This document shows positions 32,003 through 41,015 of a stretch of 41,015 bases of DNA, one piece after another; the stretch's first letter is position 1, and each line of letters starts with the position of its first letter. The stretch is from Spirogloea muscicola (Eukaryota; Streptophyta; Zygnematophyceae; Spirogloeales; Spirogloeaceae): the NCBI GenBank assembly GCA_009602725.1, contig WELB01000024.1:636342-677356 (forward strand). Direction: 5' to 3'. Under the pieces are notes generated by a model. The model was given only the letters and a program-made list of their open reading frames with translations, was not told the origin of the DNA and made no database searches. The translations under genes were made by a program, and so were the position numbers.

Positions 32003-34685
32003 TTATAAGTCTGCTTCACCCGTGAAGCTGCTAAAGCCCTTGACAACGTAGCGTCTCGTGCTCGCCCCGAAGTGGAAAAAGATCTTCTCCGAAATGGGCA
32101 CCACCTCCCCTTTTCTGAGTTGCCTATCTCCGACAAAGGTCCCACAAGCGGACCCTAGGTCCACCAGCCTCACGTCGTGGCTCTTCCTTACCTCCAGCTT
32201 TGCATGCTGCGACAGAAAGCAAGATATGATCAGGACATATAAACAATGCAGGTACTCTATGTCTGCTGACATAACACGCACCTCTGTAACAAATAGGGTT
32301 GTCAGAAAGAAACAGTGCAAACCTATTTTAGCTCAGTCAAGTGTGCTTCAATGTGCGATCAGTTGCGTAATGCTAGCATACCTGTCGGGAGATGGAGGCG
32401 TGACCCAGGATAATGTCGCATGTGGGCAGCCGGCCAATAACGAACGTGCTCTTCCCTTTCAGCGGCAGCGCTTCTATGCACTTTCCTTCCTGACAGCAAG
32501 AGCCAATGGCAGGTGAGGAGGATCCAATTCAACGACAAGATAATATCTAAGCAGATAGGAGAACTGAGAGCTTGGACACACTCCAAGTTGATTGAGCCTA
32601 GTCAACAACTGAAAGTCGTATAAGCCACTCGTTAGCCCAATAATAAAGGGGGCAGAAAGAGAAAGCCACCTTTAGCACGTCCAGGTGCAAGTCAGGGTCA
32701 CTGCTGCTGCTGGACAGCACCCGCGAAGTCGTGTGGCCCTCTTTGACAGGCTGACTGCCACCAGGCAGCCGAGACGTGCTCACGTTCTCCCTCGGACTCG
32801 GACTGCCGCCGTCTGCCACACCGAGGTGGTCTTGGTCACCCCCAGCGATGGCTGGCTGCAGCTGCTCCTGGAGCTTCTGCAGCGAGCACAAGAAGCCAAG
32901 GTTCGGCATCACCTTGCTCCTCACCTTTTTCAAGAACCTGCAGACAGACGTACGCATGATGCTGCACGTCAGCTTCGTAGATTTTCAGCATGTTGCTCAC
33001 AAAGAGTGCTCTCCTTGATCTTGGCTGCTCACTCAATGGCTTCGTCCGCCGTCCAATTCTGCAATTTCATCAGGTACGCCGCACATAGAGTAGCAGAGCG
33101 GCTTGCGCCTGCGCCGCAGTGCACCAGCACGCGGCCGCCCTCCCGCCGGCTTCGCTCGATGAACTGGAATGCAGGCTCAAAATGTGCAGCAATGTCCGCA
33201 TCGTGCTCATCTGCAAAGCAGCAGGCCCAGTCTCATATCAGGTGACAGTCAACCCCGAGAAGAATTGCAACAATATGGAGAAGTAAAGCACACATTGCAT
33301 GACAAGGACTTGCCCTCAAGCTGGACAACCAGTTCACTGCAGACTCGTCCTGCTATTGGAATGCCTGGTAATAGTACCTGAGAGGTCGCAGTGGAGCTGT
33401 TCAAAGCTGCCCTTGAGCGCGAGCTGCTCTGTGTGGATGGTCAGGATCTTGGTGATGCCCAAGTCCCGCAGCCGCTCTTCAGCAGCCGCATGCTGCCAGT
33501 CGCCCAGATACAGGAACTCCGGCACCACCTGCACGCAGCAGAAGCACTCATTAAGGACACCCGCCCAGTTGCAGTGTGAGAGGCCTGCCGCTGCCACTGG
33601 CGGTAAGCTGCACCATCTTGCAAGTTGGCAATTCAGCACGGCCAAGCTTTGGCAGTGGTGCTCAATCAAAGTGGATAAGTTTCTAGCACGCCTGATTGAT
33701 AGAGGACTGCCTCTCCACCCTGCCTCCCACCCTCCATCCCCTCCTCCTCAAATGGGTGACAAATTTGATTACCTCGGCAGGATAGCGTGGGATGCTGGCG
33801 CCCTTGGTGTGTGTAGTGACGAGTGATGGGTAAGCACTCTGGAACGCCTGAAACGGCTCGCGGGCCTCGTCTACCTCGCCTGCAGCGGCCACCATTACCC
33901 CACCAAATCAGTCTTTCCCCCCCAATTGGCAGTGGTGCAGGGGCTGGACATGCCGCCCCCGCAACAAGCGACGGCTGAAGTCTCTGGCTGCGCTGCCTCC
34001 ATGCCCGGACAGTACCCTCCAAAGAGGCGAGGACGCTGACGCTGCGGGCGAGGCCTTCGCGGACAAGGAAGGCGACGACGGGGTCGGCTTCCGCCGCCGC
34101 CCGCTGGGCGTCCTCCAGCCGCGGCCGCTTGGGCTTCTTCTGCTGCCTGCCAGAGGCGACAAAGACAAGAATGGAGTGTGTAGTGAGTGATGGAGGGCCT
34201 GAGTTGCCAAGTACAAAGGCAAGCACGTTCCTTTGACAGTGGCAGTGACTGTCCAGGACGCCGCTGAGGGCCTCAACGACGGCGGAGCCCATCTCCGCTG
34301 AGCTCTGGGTGGCCTAGTAGCACACCCACCTGCCGAGCTCCGACGGCGCCGCGAGGAGGACGAGGACGTTCAGGTCCCACCAGCAGTTGCGGGACCAGTA
34401 CGGCGGCCCGACGCCGCAGAGCTCCTGCAGGGCGCCGCCGCCGGGCGCCAGCGCCACGCACACCGCCCGCCGTATGTGTCCCTTGCGGAATGCTGCCTGC
34501 CAGAGGCACCCCCCGGAGACGGTCAGGGCCGGACCTCGTCTCCACAATTCACGTCTGGCTAGCGCCTCAGAAGGGGGCCGGAAAGGTGGGGGCTAAACCT
34601 TGGGTCGCGTGTCCAGCACGAGCAAGCGTGGGTCCTCCTGCAACAGGTTGAAGGCTTGCGACGGCGCCACCAGAGCGACCTTCAT
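32003..34685 (-). CDS. Rhodanese-like + dual-specificity phosphatase + FHA fusion protein
   Basis: Exons from 5' to 3' are 34685-34599, 34496-34330, 34146-34016, 33879-33773, 33528-33378, 33210-33033, 32937-32670, 32489-32382 and 32206-32003. Phases agree and give 466 aa. Residues 1-164 resemble a rhodanese domain (L-L-V-L-D-T-R-P, F-R-K-G-H-I-R-R-A, F-Q-S-A-Y-P-S-L-V). The usual active-site Cys is absent (V-L-L-A-A-P-S), so it is probably a docking module. Residues 165-300 are a DSP domain: V-P-E-F-L-Y-L-G-D, then H-C-G-A-G-A-S-R-S with Cys246 and Arg252, and Asp212 or Asp215 as general acid. M-P-N-L-G-F-L follows. After a Ser-rich linker, 364-445 form an FHA domain: V-I-G-R-L-P, S-I-S-R-Q-H, and F-G-A-S-T-R-R-Y, the last resembling NIPP1. 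The architecture suggests a phosphatase brought to phosphothreonine-bearing partners, nuclear by analogy with NIPP1. It is divergent from the TBL gene. Confidence 0.9.
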
Positions 34686-35056
34686 TCCCCTGCCGCCGCC
34701 GCTGCCGCCGGCGCTGCCGGGCTGTCACCGCCTGCGCCGCCACGGCGCAGCCGGTCCGCGGCTTCCTCGGCGGGGCCCGCTCGACAGGGAGTAAGACTCT
34801 CTCGGTGGAGGCCGAGGGCTCGAGCTCCCGTACTCGCGCTCGCGGCGCGGCGGCGGGGCGCGAGGAGCGGAGGCGCTCGCGCGAGGTGGGCGCGCGCCGA
34901 CATGGGCTGCGCCGGAGGTGGCCGCCATGGCGGTCGGGGCCCGTCCGGATCCACGACCCGATCGTCGGGCCGGCATTCTGTTCGCGTTCCATTCCNGCGG
35001 TTGCAGCGACGGCGGCGGCCGCCCCGCGCCGCCTTCCTCCCGCCACCGCCGCTTCC
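34686..35056. promoter_or_regulatory. Divergent promoter and unresolved TBL 5' end
   Basis: The phosphatase ATG is at 34685 (minus). The TBL gene's first exon starts somewhere here on the plus strand. The stretch is about 75-80% GC and has an N at 34996, which may hide an indel, so the TBL start cannot be fixed. ATGs at 34902, 34918 and 34927 are all out of frame with the TBL exon unless the N region shifts the frame. Confidence 0.5.
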
Positions 35057-37384
35057 TGCGACCTCTTCAGCGGCCGCTGGGTGCGCCTCCCGGCGGGCCG
35101 CCGCCGCCAGTACCGGCCGCGTTACAGCGCCGCGTCGTGCCCCCACATGCTGCCCGTTGTCGATTGTGGCACCGCCGGTCGCTCCGACACGTCCTTCCAG
35201 GTGCTCCTCCCGCGCCTCTAGCCGGAGCCGCTCGCCATGGCGCTCAGCCACAAGCTCTCCGGTGCTCAGCCGCTGCATAGGACCGCCAGGGCCGCCTTTG
35301 TGGCATGGCTTTTGCCTATCACTTGGCGCCAGCACCGTCGCCGCCAGCGCCTGCGCGACGATCTGCTCTCAGAGCGGGATAGGACCCCACCTTCGGGGAA
35401 GCTGTAGGGCCTGACGCGGCAGAAGACGGGGGACTTCCACCTACGTGCATGCGCGTGTGCTCTCGCTCAGCAATGGAGCTGGCAGCCTTACGGCTGCAAC
35501 ATCACCAGCTTCAACGCGCACGCCTTCCTGACGCTGCTCAAGAACAAGAAGCTGGCCGTCGTCGGCGACTCGCTCGGCAGGTGCTGAGGCAGCTGCTGCT
35601 GACTCCGCAATGTCGCCATGAGGTGCCGCATCGGGCGCCCTGGAGCAGTCCTTTGCTCAGCACGTCAAGAGCTTTGTGAGGGATTGACTTGGAGAAGTGC
35701 CGCTTGCAGGTGGAACTTCTTCACGTCGCTTCTCTGCCTCGTCTCCAACGTCGCGACGCCCGTCAAGACCACAACCAAACCTCTGGTGTCAGGGTGAGCC
35801 TTCGCAAGTGTTGCCCGAAGCACCAGCAGTAGTGACGCTCGGGAAGAGGGGGTTACTGGGTCGCAGCTATGCTTGAAGGATGTTGGTTTCACAAACTCCT
35901 TGACTATCAGAGGGAGCTCCTTGATCTTAGCAGCGGGAAGAAGTCTAGACGTCATGCATTGCTCGTATTTGTGGAAGATTGTATGTCGCAGGTGGTGACC
36001 TTTTTGAGGTCAAGGGCAGCAGTCCAGCAGCAGCAGCTCAAGTTTGAGCTGCTTGCAGCTGCCGCATCATCATGGCCACAACACTCAAGCAGTGCTCTGT
36101 CCCTTGCGAAGGCGGCAGGGCGATGACTACCTCATCCCCAAGTACAATGTGCGTTTGATTGCCATCCAAGACGCGTTCCTGGTGGCCTCCAAGAACGACA
36201 ACAAGAGCCTGTTGTCATATGACCCGCATGCCATGTGAGTTGGACAAGTTTGCAGGATATGCATTCTCAGCAATGAGGCTCACTCCTGTGTTCGGCCATC
36301 GTTGAGCTAGAGGCAACGTTCTGGCCGTTCCTTGGCAGTGCGGCACGTCTTTGCTCAAGCAGATTGCTGAAAGCCAAGTCGTCCGCCACGCTTGCCATGC
36401 ATCGTGCTGCTTCTGCAGCCCAGGCATCAATGACGCGATTGTGAACCCATACCGGTTTCCGAATCCCGCCTGGGCGAGCCTCCTCGACCAGCTCGATGTT
36501 GTGGTGATGAACACTGCTGCGCACTGGGGCAAGAACGCCTCGTATGCGCGGCGGTACTACGTGGACAGAAACTGGGCCCTGCTTCCAGACCAAGACCAGT
36601 ATGCGGCCTACTTGTGAGGCCATTCGCACCTCTTGCCTTTGTCAGGACGGCAATCAGCACACATCCAGGAAATGCTGTGCGCATGTGCGCGCCACACATT
36701 GTCGTGAAAAGAAGCGCAACACCATGCTCACCTGAGCCCATTGCTGGGACCAAATCACTGGTGCAGGGCTGCCATGCAATCCATGAGGCTGTTCTTCAAC
36801 GCAAGGCAGCTGCAGTCCAAGGGCCCTGTGCCCATCTTCCTATCTGTCTCCCCCCAGCACGGCAGCTGGAAAGTTGGCAGTAGCACTAGTCCGGTCTGCA
36901 ACGCCACAGGCCCCCTTACTACCGCCATGGTACACTGAGCTCAACATCACTCCGTCCCAAATGTCAACAGAATATAAAGATCTGTTATAAACGCTCTCAT
37001 TCTTAACCTCCACAAGCAGCGAAGTCATCTTGGAAAGACACTGCTGTACGAGACTCGAATTTACTGCTGAGTATGTGCAAGCTGGCTCGATGCGAGTGTG
37101 GTGCATGATGGCAGGCGATGCAGCTACGCAAGCAGGTCAAGGACTATCAACTCACGCTGCCGCTCGAGCGACTGGCACTCAAGGGCTCCGCTGTGGAGCT
37201 CCTTGAAATCAGCACACTGAGCATCTATCGGCCGGATGCGCACGTTGGACCATGGTATGCGGTGGGCGGCCATCCGACAACACCATACCAGGACTGCCTG
37301 CATTGGTGCAACCCTGGAGTGCCGGACATCTGGTCGGACCTGCTCTATGCCATGCTCCTCAGGGAGCCGAGCTTGCGGCGTTGA
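35057..37384 (+). CDS. Trichome-birefringence-like (TBL/PMR5, PC-esterase) protein, 5' end unresolved
   Basis: Exons ?-35200, 35471-35580, 35710-35793, 36028-36234, 36419-36613, 36767-36929 and 37115-37384 give about 390 codons from 35057, with consistent phases. The TBL/DUF231 order is plain. C-D-L-F-S-G-R-W-V begins the domain, followed by the C-P and G-R-S-D blocks, W-S-W-Q-P-Y-G-C, V-V-G-D-S-L-G-R (catalytic GDS serine), S-L-L-C-L-V, and D-V-V-V-M-N-T-A-A-H-W. The end carries P-D-A-H-V-G and D-C-L-H-W-C-N-P-G-V-P-D-I-W (the DxxH catalytic pair). Plant TBL proteins are Golgi O-acetyltransferases of xylan, mannan, pectin or xyloglucan; the substrate here is unknown. The N-terminal anchor is not resolved. 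The exon 4 acceptor is ambiguous: a CAG repeat at 36025-36036 offers several acceptors, all in frame and differing by one Ser each. Confidence 0.88.
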
Positions 37385-38170
37385 GGTGGCCCAGAGCTTG
37401 CCTGTCATGCCCTTGTGCTTGTTGCAGGCCTCTTTGAGAGTTGTGGCAGTGCATTGGTTGCAATTATCATGCTGCCGCTTTTTCCTCCATTGCAAACAGG
37501 CCTGCAGGCTATGGCTGTCCAGCACACAGTTGTCGGCACCTCAGAGGTGCTAGTGCTTGCTCGCAAGGGCCTACTCTGAAGATACTGTGTAAAGAGTTTA
37601 GACCTTTTTGCACCCTCTGCCCATGCATCCCGAGGCTGGATGTGACGTGGCCCTACTAATACATTTGCAAGCACTTGTACAATTTCGTAGTTGACAGCCA
37701 TTAGGTCGCTGCCTTTGCGGTATTCCTTCATTTTTTTGGGCACCATCATGAGCTGCAGGCTGTGCAGCTCAACTGCTGTGGCCCGCCTCATGTTGCATGA
37801 GAGCCCATTCTTTACTGAGAAACTGATGGGGATTTTAGTCGAGCCGAACTTGTCTTAGTAGCTGTGAAGTAGTGCTTGAGAAGGCTCTGTAAGGCCGCTG
37901 TGATAACGGCTACCGCAGATTTTGTTGTCAATCATTGCTACTTTCCTCTGAAATGTATAGCTGAGAATAGTGACACAAGTCACCAATTTGGATCATCATT
38001 GACAAGTGCAGCAAAGGCCTGGTACACTGGAGAAATTGGGTTGCAGAAAATCTCCACACGCCATGAAACTAAGGAGAGGACATGCACATAACAAGATTAA
38101 AACCAACAATTGGGCCAGAGCTTATGGAGTGGGTGCAGAATATGGAAGTGCACCATTGCTTCGCGAAACG
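37385..38170. other. Convergent 3' region of TBL and GH17 genes
   Basis: Nearly 800 bases without a gene. TGTAA for TBL is at 37588-37592. No minus-strand TGTAA was found for the GH17 gene. Confidence 0.5.
37588..37592 (+). terminator. TGTAA poly(A) motif, TBL gene
   Basis: TGTAA 204 bases past the TBL stop. Confidence 0.5.
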
Positions 38171-40796
38171 TTATAAGTCTATGTGAGGGGGAGCCAATAC
38201 CAGAGCTATGGTTACCAACGTGCTTGCTATTAGCAACCAGCCATTGCATGGCTGGTTGCTCAGCGCGCTAGAGGAAGGATTGAGCATAGCTTCATCGAGC
38301 GCAATCGTGAAATTGCACCCCATATGCGACGGGTCGACGTCTACAATATGCCCTGTTCCATTGAACTCGCAGGCCGTGTCCTTCTGGCCGAGTGCCTGGT
38401 AGTAGGAGTTATAGCCGTAGCTGGCGTGTGCAGCGAGGGAGTTCGGCAAGTAGCAACTGCCGCCCTCCAGCGTGGGGGTGCAGTCACCCGCCACTGTGTT
38501 GCTGCAGATAAAGCTAAGGCTGTTGTCTACCGTGTTGGTGCTGCCATTGGAGGCGTCTGCGATGCACCAGCGGCGTGCAAGATATAGGACGCCCTTGGCG
38601 CTCACCATGGTGGCATTGGGATTGCCAGTCCCTGCCAGGTCGAGCGAGTACTTGGCAGTGCCGTCGTAATTGAATATGCCCCAATGGCGCTCAAAGGGCC
38701 CTGGCGCCACCGACTTTGCGTTCTCGTCGATGATGGAAAAGAGGTAGCCGTTGATCACCTGCCCAGGCAGCGCGGGCGTGCCGGCGCCCGAGAGGAAGTG
38801 CTGGATGGCGCCCTGATTGAACTCCTGGGCGCTGGCCATGTTCGCGTGCGCCTCTCCATCAGTCGGCCACCCGAACTCGCCGACTATGACCTCCACCTGG
38901 AGCATGGATAGAACAATCGCATGACGTGCAACAAACAAATTGTATGCAAAGGCAGCGCATATCTCAGCAGCTTACAATGGTAATCATACTCAGCTTAGAG
39001 ATGGACCTCCACTGAATAAAGTCACTGAAACTTGTTCCTCCAGACATGCTCAAGCATCAACTGCCAGGGAGGCTGCACCACAGCGTACTGAATACAAGGG
39101 GGCTGAACCACGGCATGTGAGCGAGGAGAGGTGGTGCAAAGCGGAAAGGATGACTCACATCGGTGACTCCGACCTTGGCCATCGCAGCCAGCGTGGCATC
39201 ATATGTGGCATCAAACACGTTGCCATAGGTCAGGCCTGTCCCAGGATCCACAAAGCTGCCGGTGCCATTCCTCCCGAAGAAGATGAAGTTGGGATCGGTT
39301 GTCGAGTTGGAATTCAAGGTAAGAACAAGGTACGGGTAGATGTTGATGACAAATGGCGCCTTTGTTTGGCTCATGAACGTCACGACCTGCTGCATGATGG
39401 GTGCAACATCGGACCGGAAGATGCCCACTGACGGTGGGTAGGACTCGCCGAGCACGTCCGCGTTAAGTGGCGTCGTCACTTTCACTGAGCCGTCTAGCTT
39501 GCGCTTTCGTAGCGCGGAATAGATGTTGAGCATCGCTGGATACAGGATATTGAGAAACTGCATGGCGTAGTCGGACAGGAACACCTCATTGCCCACCGCC
39601 ACATACCTGCCCAAAGCCGTTGCTTATCAGCATGTGATGCGAGTCTAGCTCCAGTCCACAAGCCGAGCAGCGACAGACATGTAACATTTGTTATCGTTAT
39701 CTTCAGGTGTGCACTTTGATGTATTGCACGGTGCATTTGGTCGTGTCAGGAAGTCTACTTTATGGAGACGCCGCCCGGGAAGATGTAGCGCATGACATTG
39801 TGGTCCACCCAGTCCTGGGCGGCCTGCTGGTTGGTCGCCATGGTCGCCAGCTCCTCGTTTCGCACCGTCACCATCACCTGCACCCAACTAGCTCGGCAAA
39901 AAGCTCAGGCTTCTGAAGGTGGAGCTCACAGACACCCAGAGATGCACTGCTGTCCTCCTTGCCAACAGCACCTCAGCATTTGCATTGCGATACTCTGAGC
40001 AACCCAGCCAGGTGACTCACCTCAATGTTGTACCCGGCCATTGCCCGCAGTGTCGCCTCGTCGGCGTCAAACAGCTTCACCTTCTTTATGTTGTTGTCCT
40101 GCAGCCACACCATCCCCGCCCCAGGCAAAAGGCAGCACAAGTGGGCCTCAGCGTCTATGACCACATGGCCGCAGCGGGCTTCCTTGCAGAGTCAGCAGCC
40201 ACTTCTCACTTCCCCTCAGCTCGCAGCCATGGGGGACATCTCCTGCCCTCTTAAACGTGCTGTACATGACCGACTTCCTACTGCTGACATGGGGTTTCTG
40301 AGAGGGCCCTGTTGCTTAGACTGACGGCTCTGCATTATGAGATTCACTCTGAATGCCCTCTGTATGCACTCGGCTGGCTTTCCCAGCCGCCCTTGATTGT
40401 CAGCAGCCGCGTTCTCCTTCTCACAGAAAGGAAGGCTGCTGTGTGGTGCCAAACAGGTTCGTGGCAACAACGACGCCAACAGCAAGGTGGTGCTACTGGC
40501 TAACGCTAAGGGCATTGCCAGCAGCAAAGGGAGGAGGGGAGAGGAAGCGGCCTTCATACCACGAGCATCTGAACAACCATCTTGGGCGGCAGAGGCTGGT
40601 TGGACACGCGGCCCCAGTTGACGCCAATGGACGCCCCCTTGGCCTGGCCGGCCACGCCGGCCACACAGCACAGAAGCGCTGCCAAGGCGACCAGCGCCCG
40701 CTGGGACACCAGGTATTGCCCCGGCCTGGGCCCACCGGCAGCCTTTGCACGGCCGCTGCAACGGCTGCCTCTGCAGGACAGTGACTGTCCGTCCAT
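38171..40796 (-). CDS. Secreted GH17 beta-1,3-glucanase with X8 (CBM43) domain and GPI-type tail
   Basis: Exons from 5' to 3' are 40796-40560, 40098-40021, 39877-39759, 39606-39159 and 38896-38171. Phases agree and give 535 aa. A hydrophobic stretch near residues 30-45 (L-V-A-L-A-A-L-L-C-C-V-A-G) is a signal peptide or anchor. The mature part begins A-S-I-G-V-N-W-G-R-V, the classic GH17 start. K-V-K-L-F-D-A-D, V-A-V-G-N-E (acid/base Glu152) and V-G-E-F-G-W-P (nucleophile Glu301) follow. Residues about 403-490 are an X8 domain with six Cys (R-R-W-C-I-A-D ... M-G-C-N-F). The C-terminus has a Ser-rich spacer and the hydrophobic G-W-L-L-I-A-S-T-L-V-T-I-A-L, a GPI-attachment pattern. GH17-X8 proteins of plants cleave or bind callose at the cell surface. 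ATG 40796 is the closest start that leaves a signal peptide; it gives a long N-terminal region, and an ATG farther upstream in the same frame is possible. Confidence 0.93.
38232..38260. repeat. Perfect 13-base inverted repeat in GH17 coding end
   Basis: AGCAACCAGCCAT (38232-38244), a TGC loop, and ATGGCTGGTTGCT (38248-38260). The palindrome encodes part of the spacer before the GPI-type tail and would fold into a strong hairpin in the mRNA. Confidence 0.9.
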
Positions 40797-41015
40797 GGAG
40801 GTGACGGGCTGCGCTGCAGCCGTGGGCTGACTCCCTGGAGGACACGGCCGAGGCGCCTGCATGCCTGCCACGCTCCAAGAGGCGCCGAGCATCCAAGATG
40901 GCCCAACCCCAATGGAAGGCCTCACTAAGACCTGTCCTGCACCTCCCGCGGATTCCCCGCCACACTGGCTCCTGCCCTGGCCTTAGCAGCCTTGCGCTGG
41001 GAGGAGGGGGGGGGG
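40797..41015. other. Right edge, upstream of GH17 gene
   Basis: Promoter or leader of the GH17 gene. The window ends in a run of G, probably a contig edge. No other gene is seen. Confidence 0.5.

Noticed and set aside
1-41015. tRNA, rRNA, CRISPR arrays, transposons, telomere repeats
   Set aside because: I looked for T-loop-like motifs, regular short repeats with spacers, transposase or reverse-transcriptase motifs and CCCTAAA-type arrays, and found none.

Overview
The window looks like nuclear DNA of a green alga, most likely a trebouxiophyte-type chlorophyte. The genes are intron-rich with short GT-AG introns. The families are those of the green lineage: CLPF, a trichome-birefringence-like protein, a GH17-X8 glucanase and a plant-type O-fucosyltransferase. 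Chlorophyte TGTAA poly(A) motifs lie downstream of several stop codons. The taxon is an inference; no marker gene is present. The window has a 583-base N gap (25820-26402) and two single Ns (9257, 34996). I worked out all gene models by hand from splice sites, reading phase and family motifs.

Layout: (1) 654-2423 +, 3' part of an exostosin-type GT47 glycosyltransferase. (2) 2855-4617 -, complete 20S proteasome subunit beta-3 in 7 coding exons, 204 aa. (3) 5681-7596 +, chloroplast Clp adaptor CLPF in 5 exons, 291 aa, divergent from the proteasome gene. (4) 9827-14341 +, plant-type O-fucosyltransferase-like protein in 12 exons, 615 aa, with one GC-AG intron. (5) 15441-25777 -, a giant coiled-coil protein of about 2751 aa in 10 exons. 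It has a plant-golgin-like N-terminus, repeated R-K-G-K motifs and a run of tandemly duplicated phase 0-0 exons. (6) 26403-27356 +, a small DnaJ-type CxxCxGxG zinc-finger protein whose 5' end is lost in the gap. (7) 29503-30915 +, an NTF2/SnoaL-like protein with a C-terminal hydrophobic segment and an in-frame TAA. (8) 32003-34685 -, a rhodanese-like, dual-specificity phosphatase and FHA fusion in 9 exons, 466 aa. (9) 35057-37384 +, a trichome-birefringence-like (PC-esterase) protein in 7 exons, 5' end unresolved. (10) 38171-40796 -, a secreted GH17 beta-1,3-glucanase with an X8 (CBM43) domain and GPI-type tail in 5 exons, 535 aa.

Neighbours are mostly head-to-head or tail-to-tail. Divergent pairs are proteasome/CLPF, coiled-coil/zinc-finger and phosphatase/TBL. 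Convergent pairs are GT47/proteasome, O-FucT/coiled-coil, NTF2-like/phosphatase and TBL/GH17. Four of the ten genes act on glycans or cell wall, two act in proteolysis (proteasome and Clp), and one is a likely Golgi/TGN tether. I see no mobile element, tRNA, rRNA or CRISPR array. The strongest points for follow-up are the duplicated exons of the giant coiled-coil gene, the rhodanese-DSP-FHA fusion and the in-frame stop in the NTF2-like gene.
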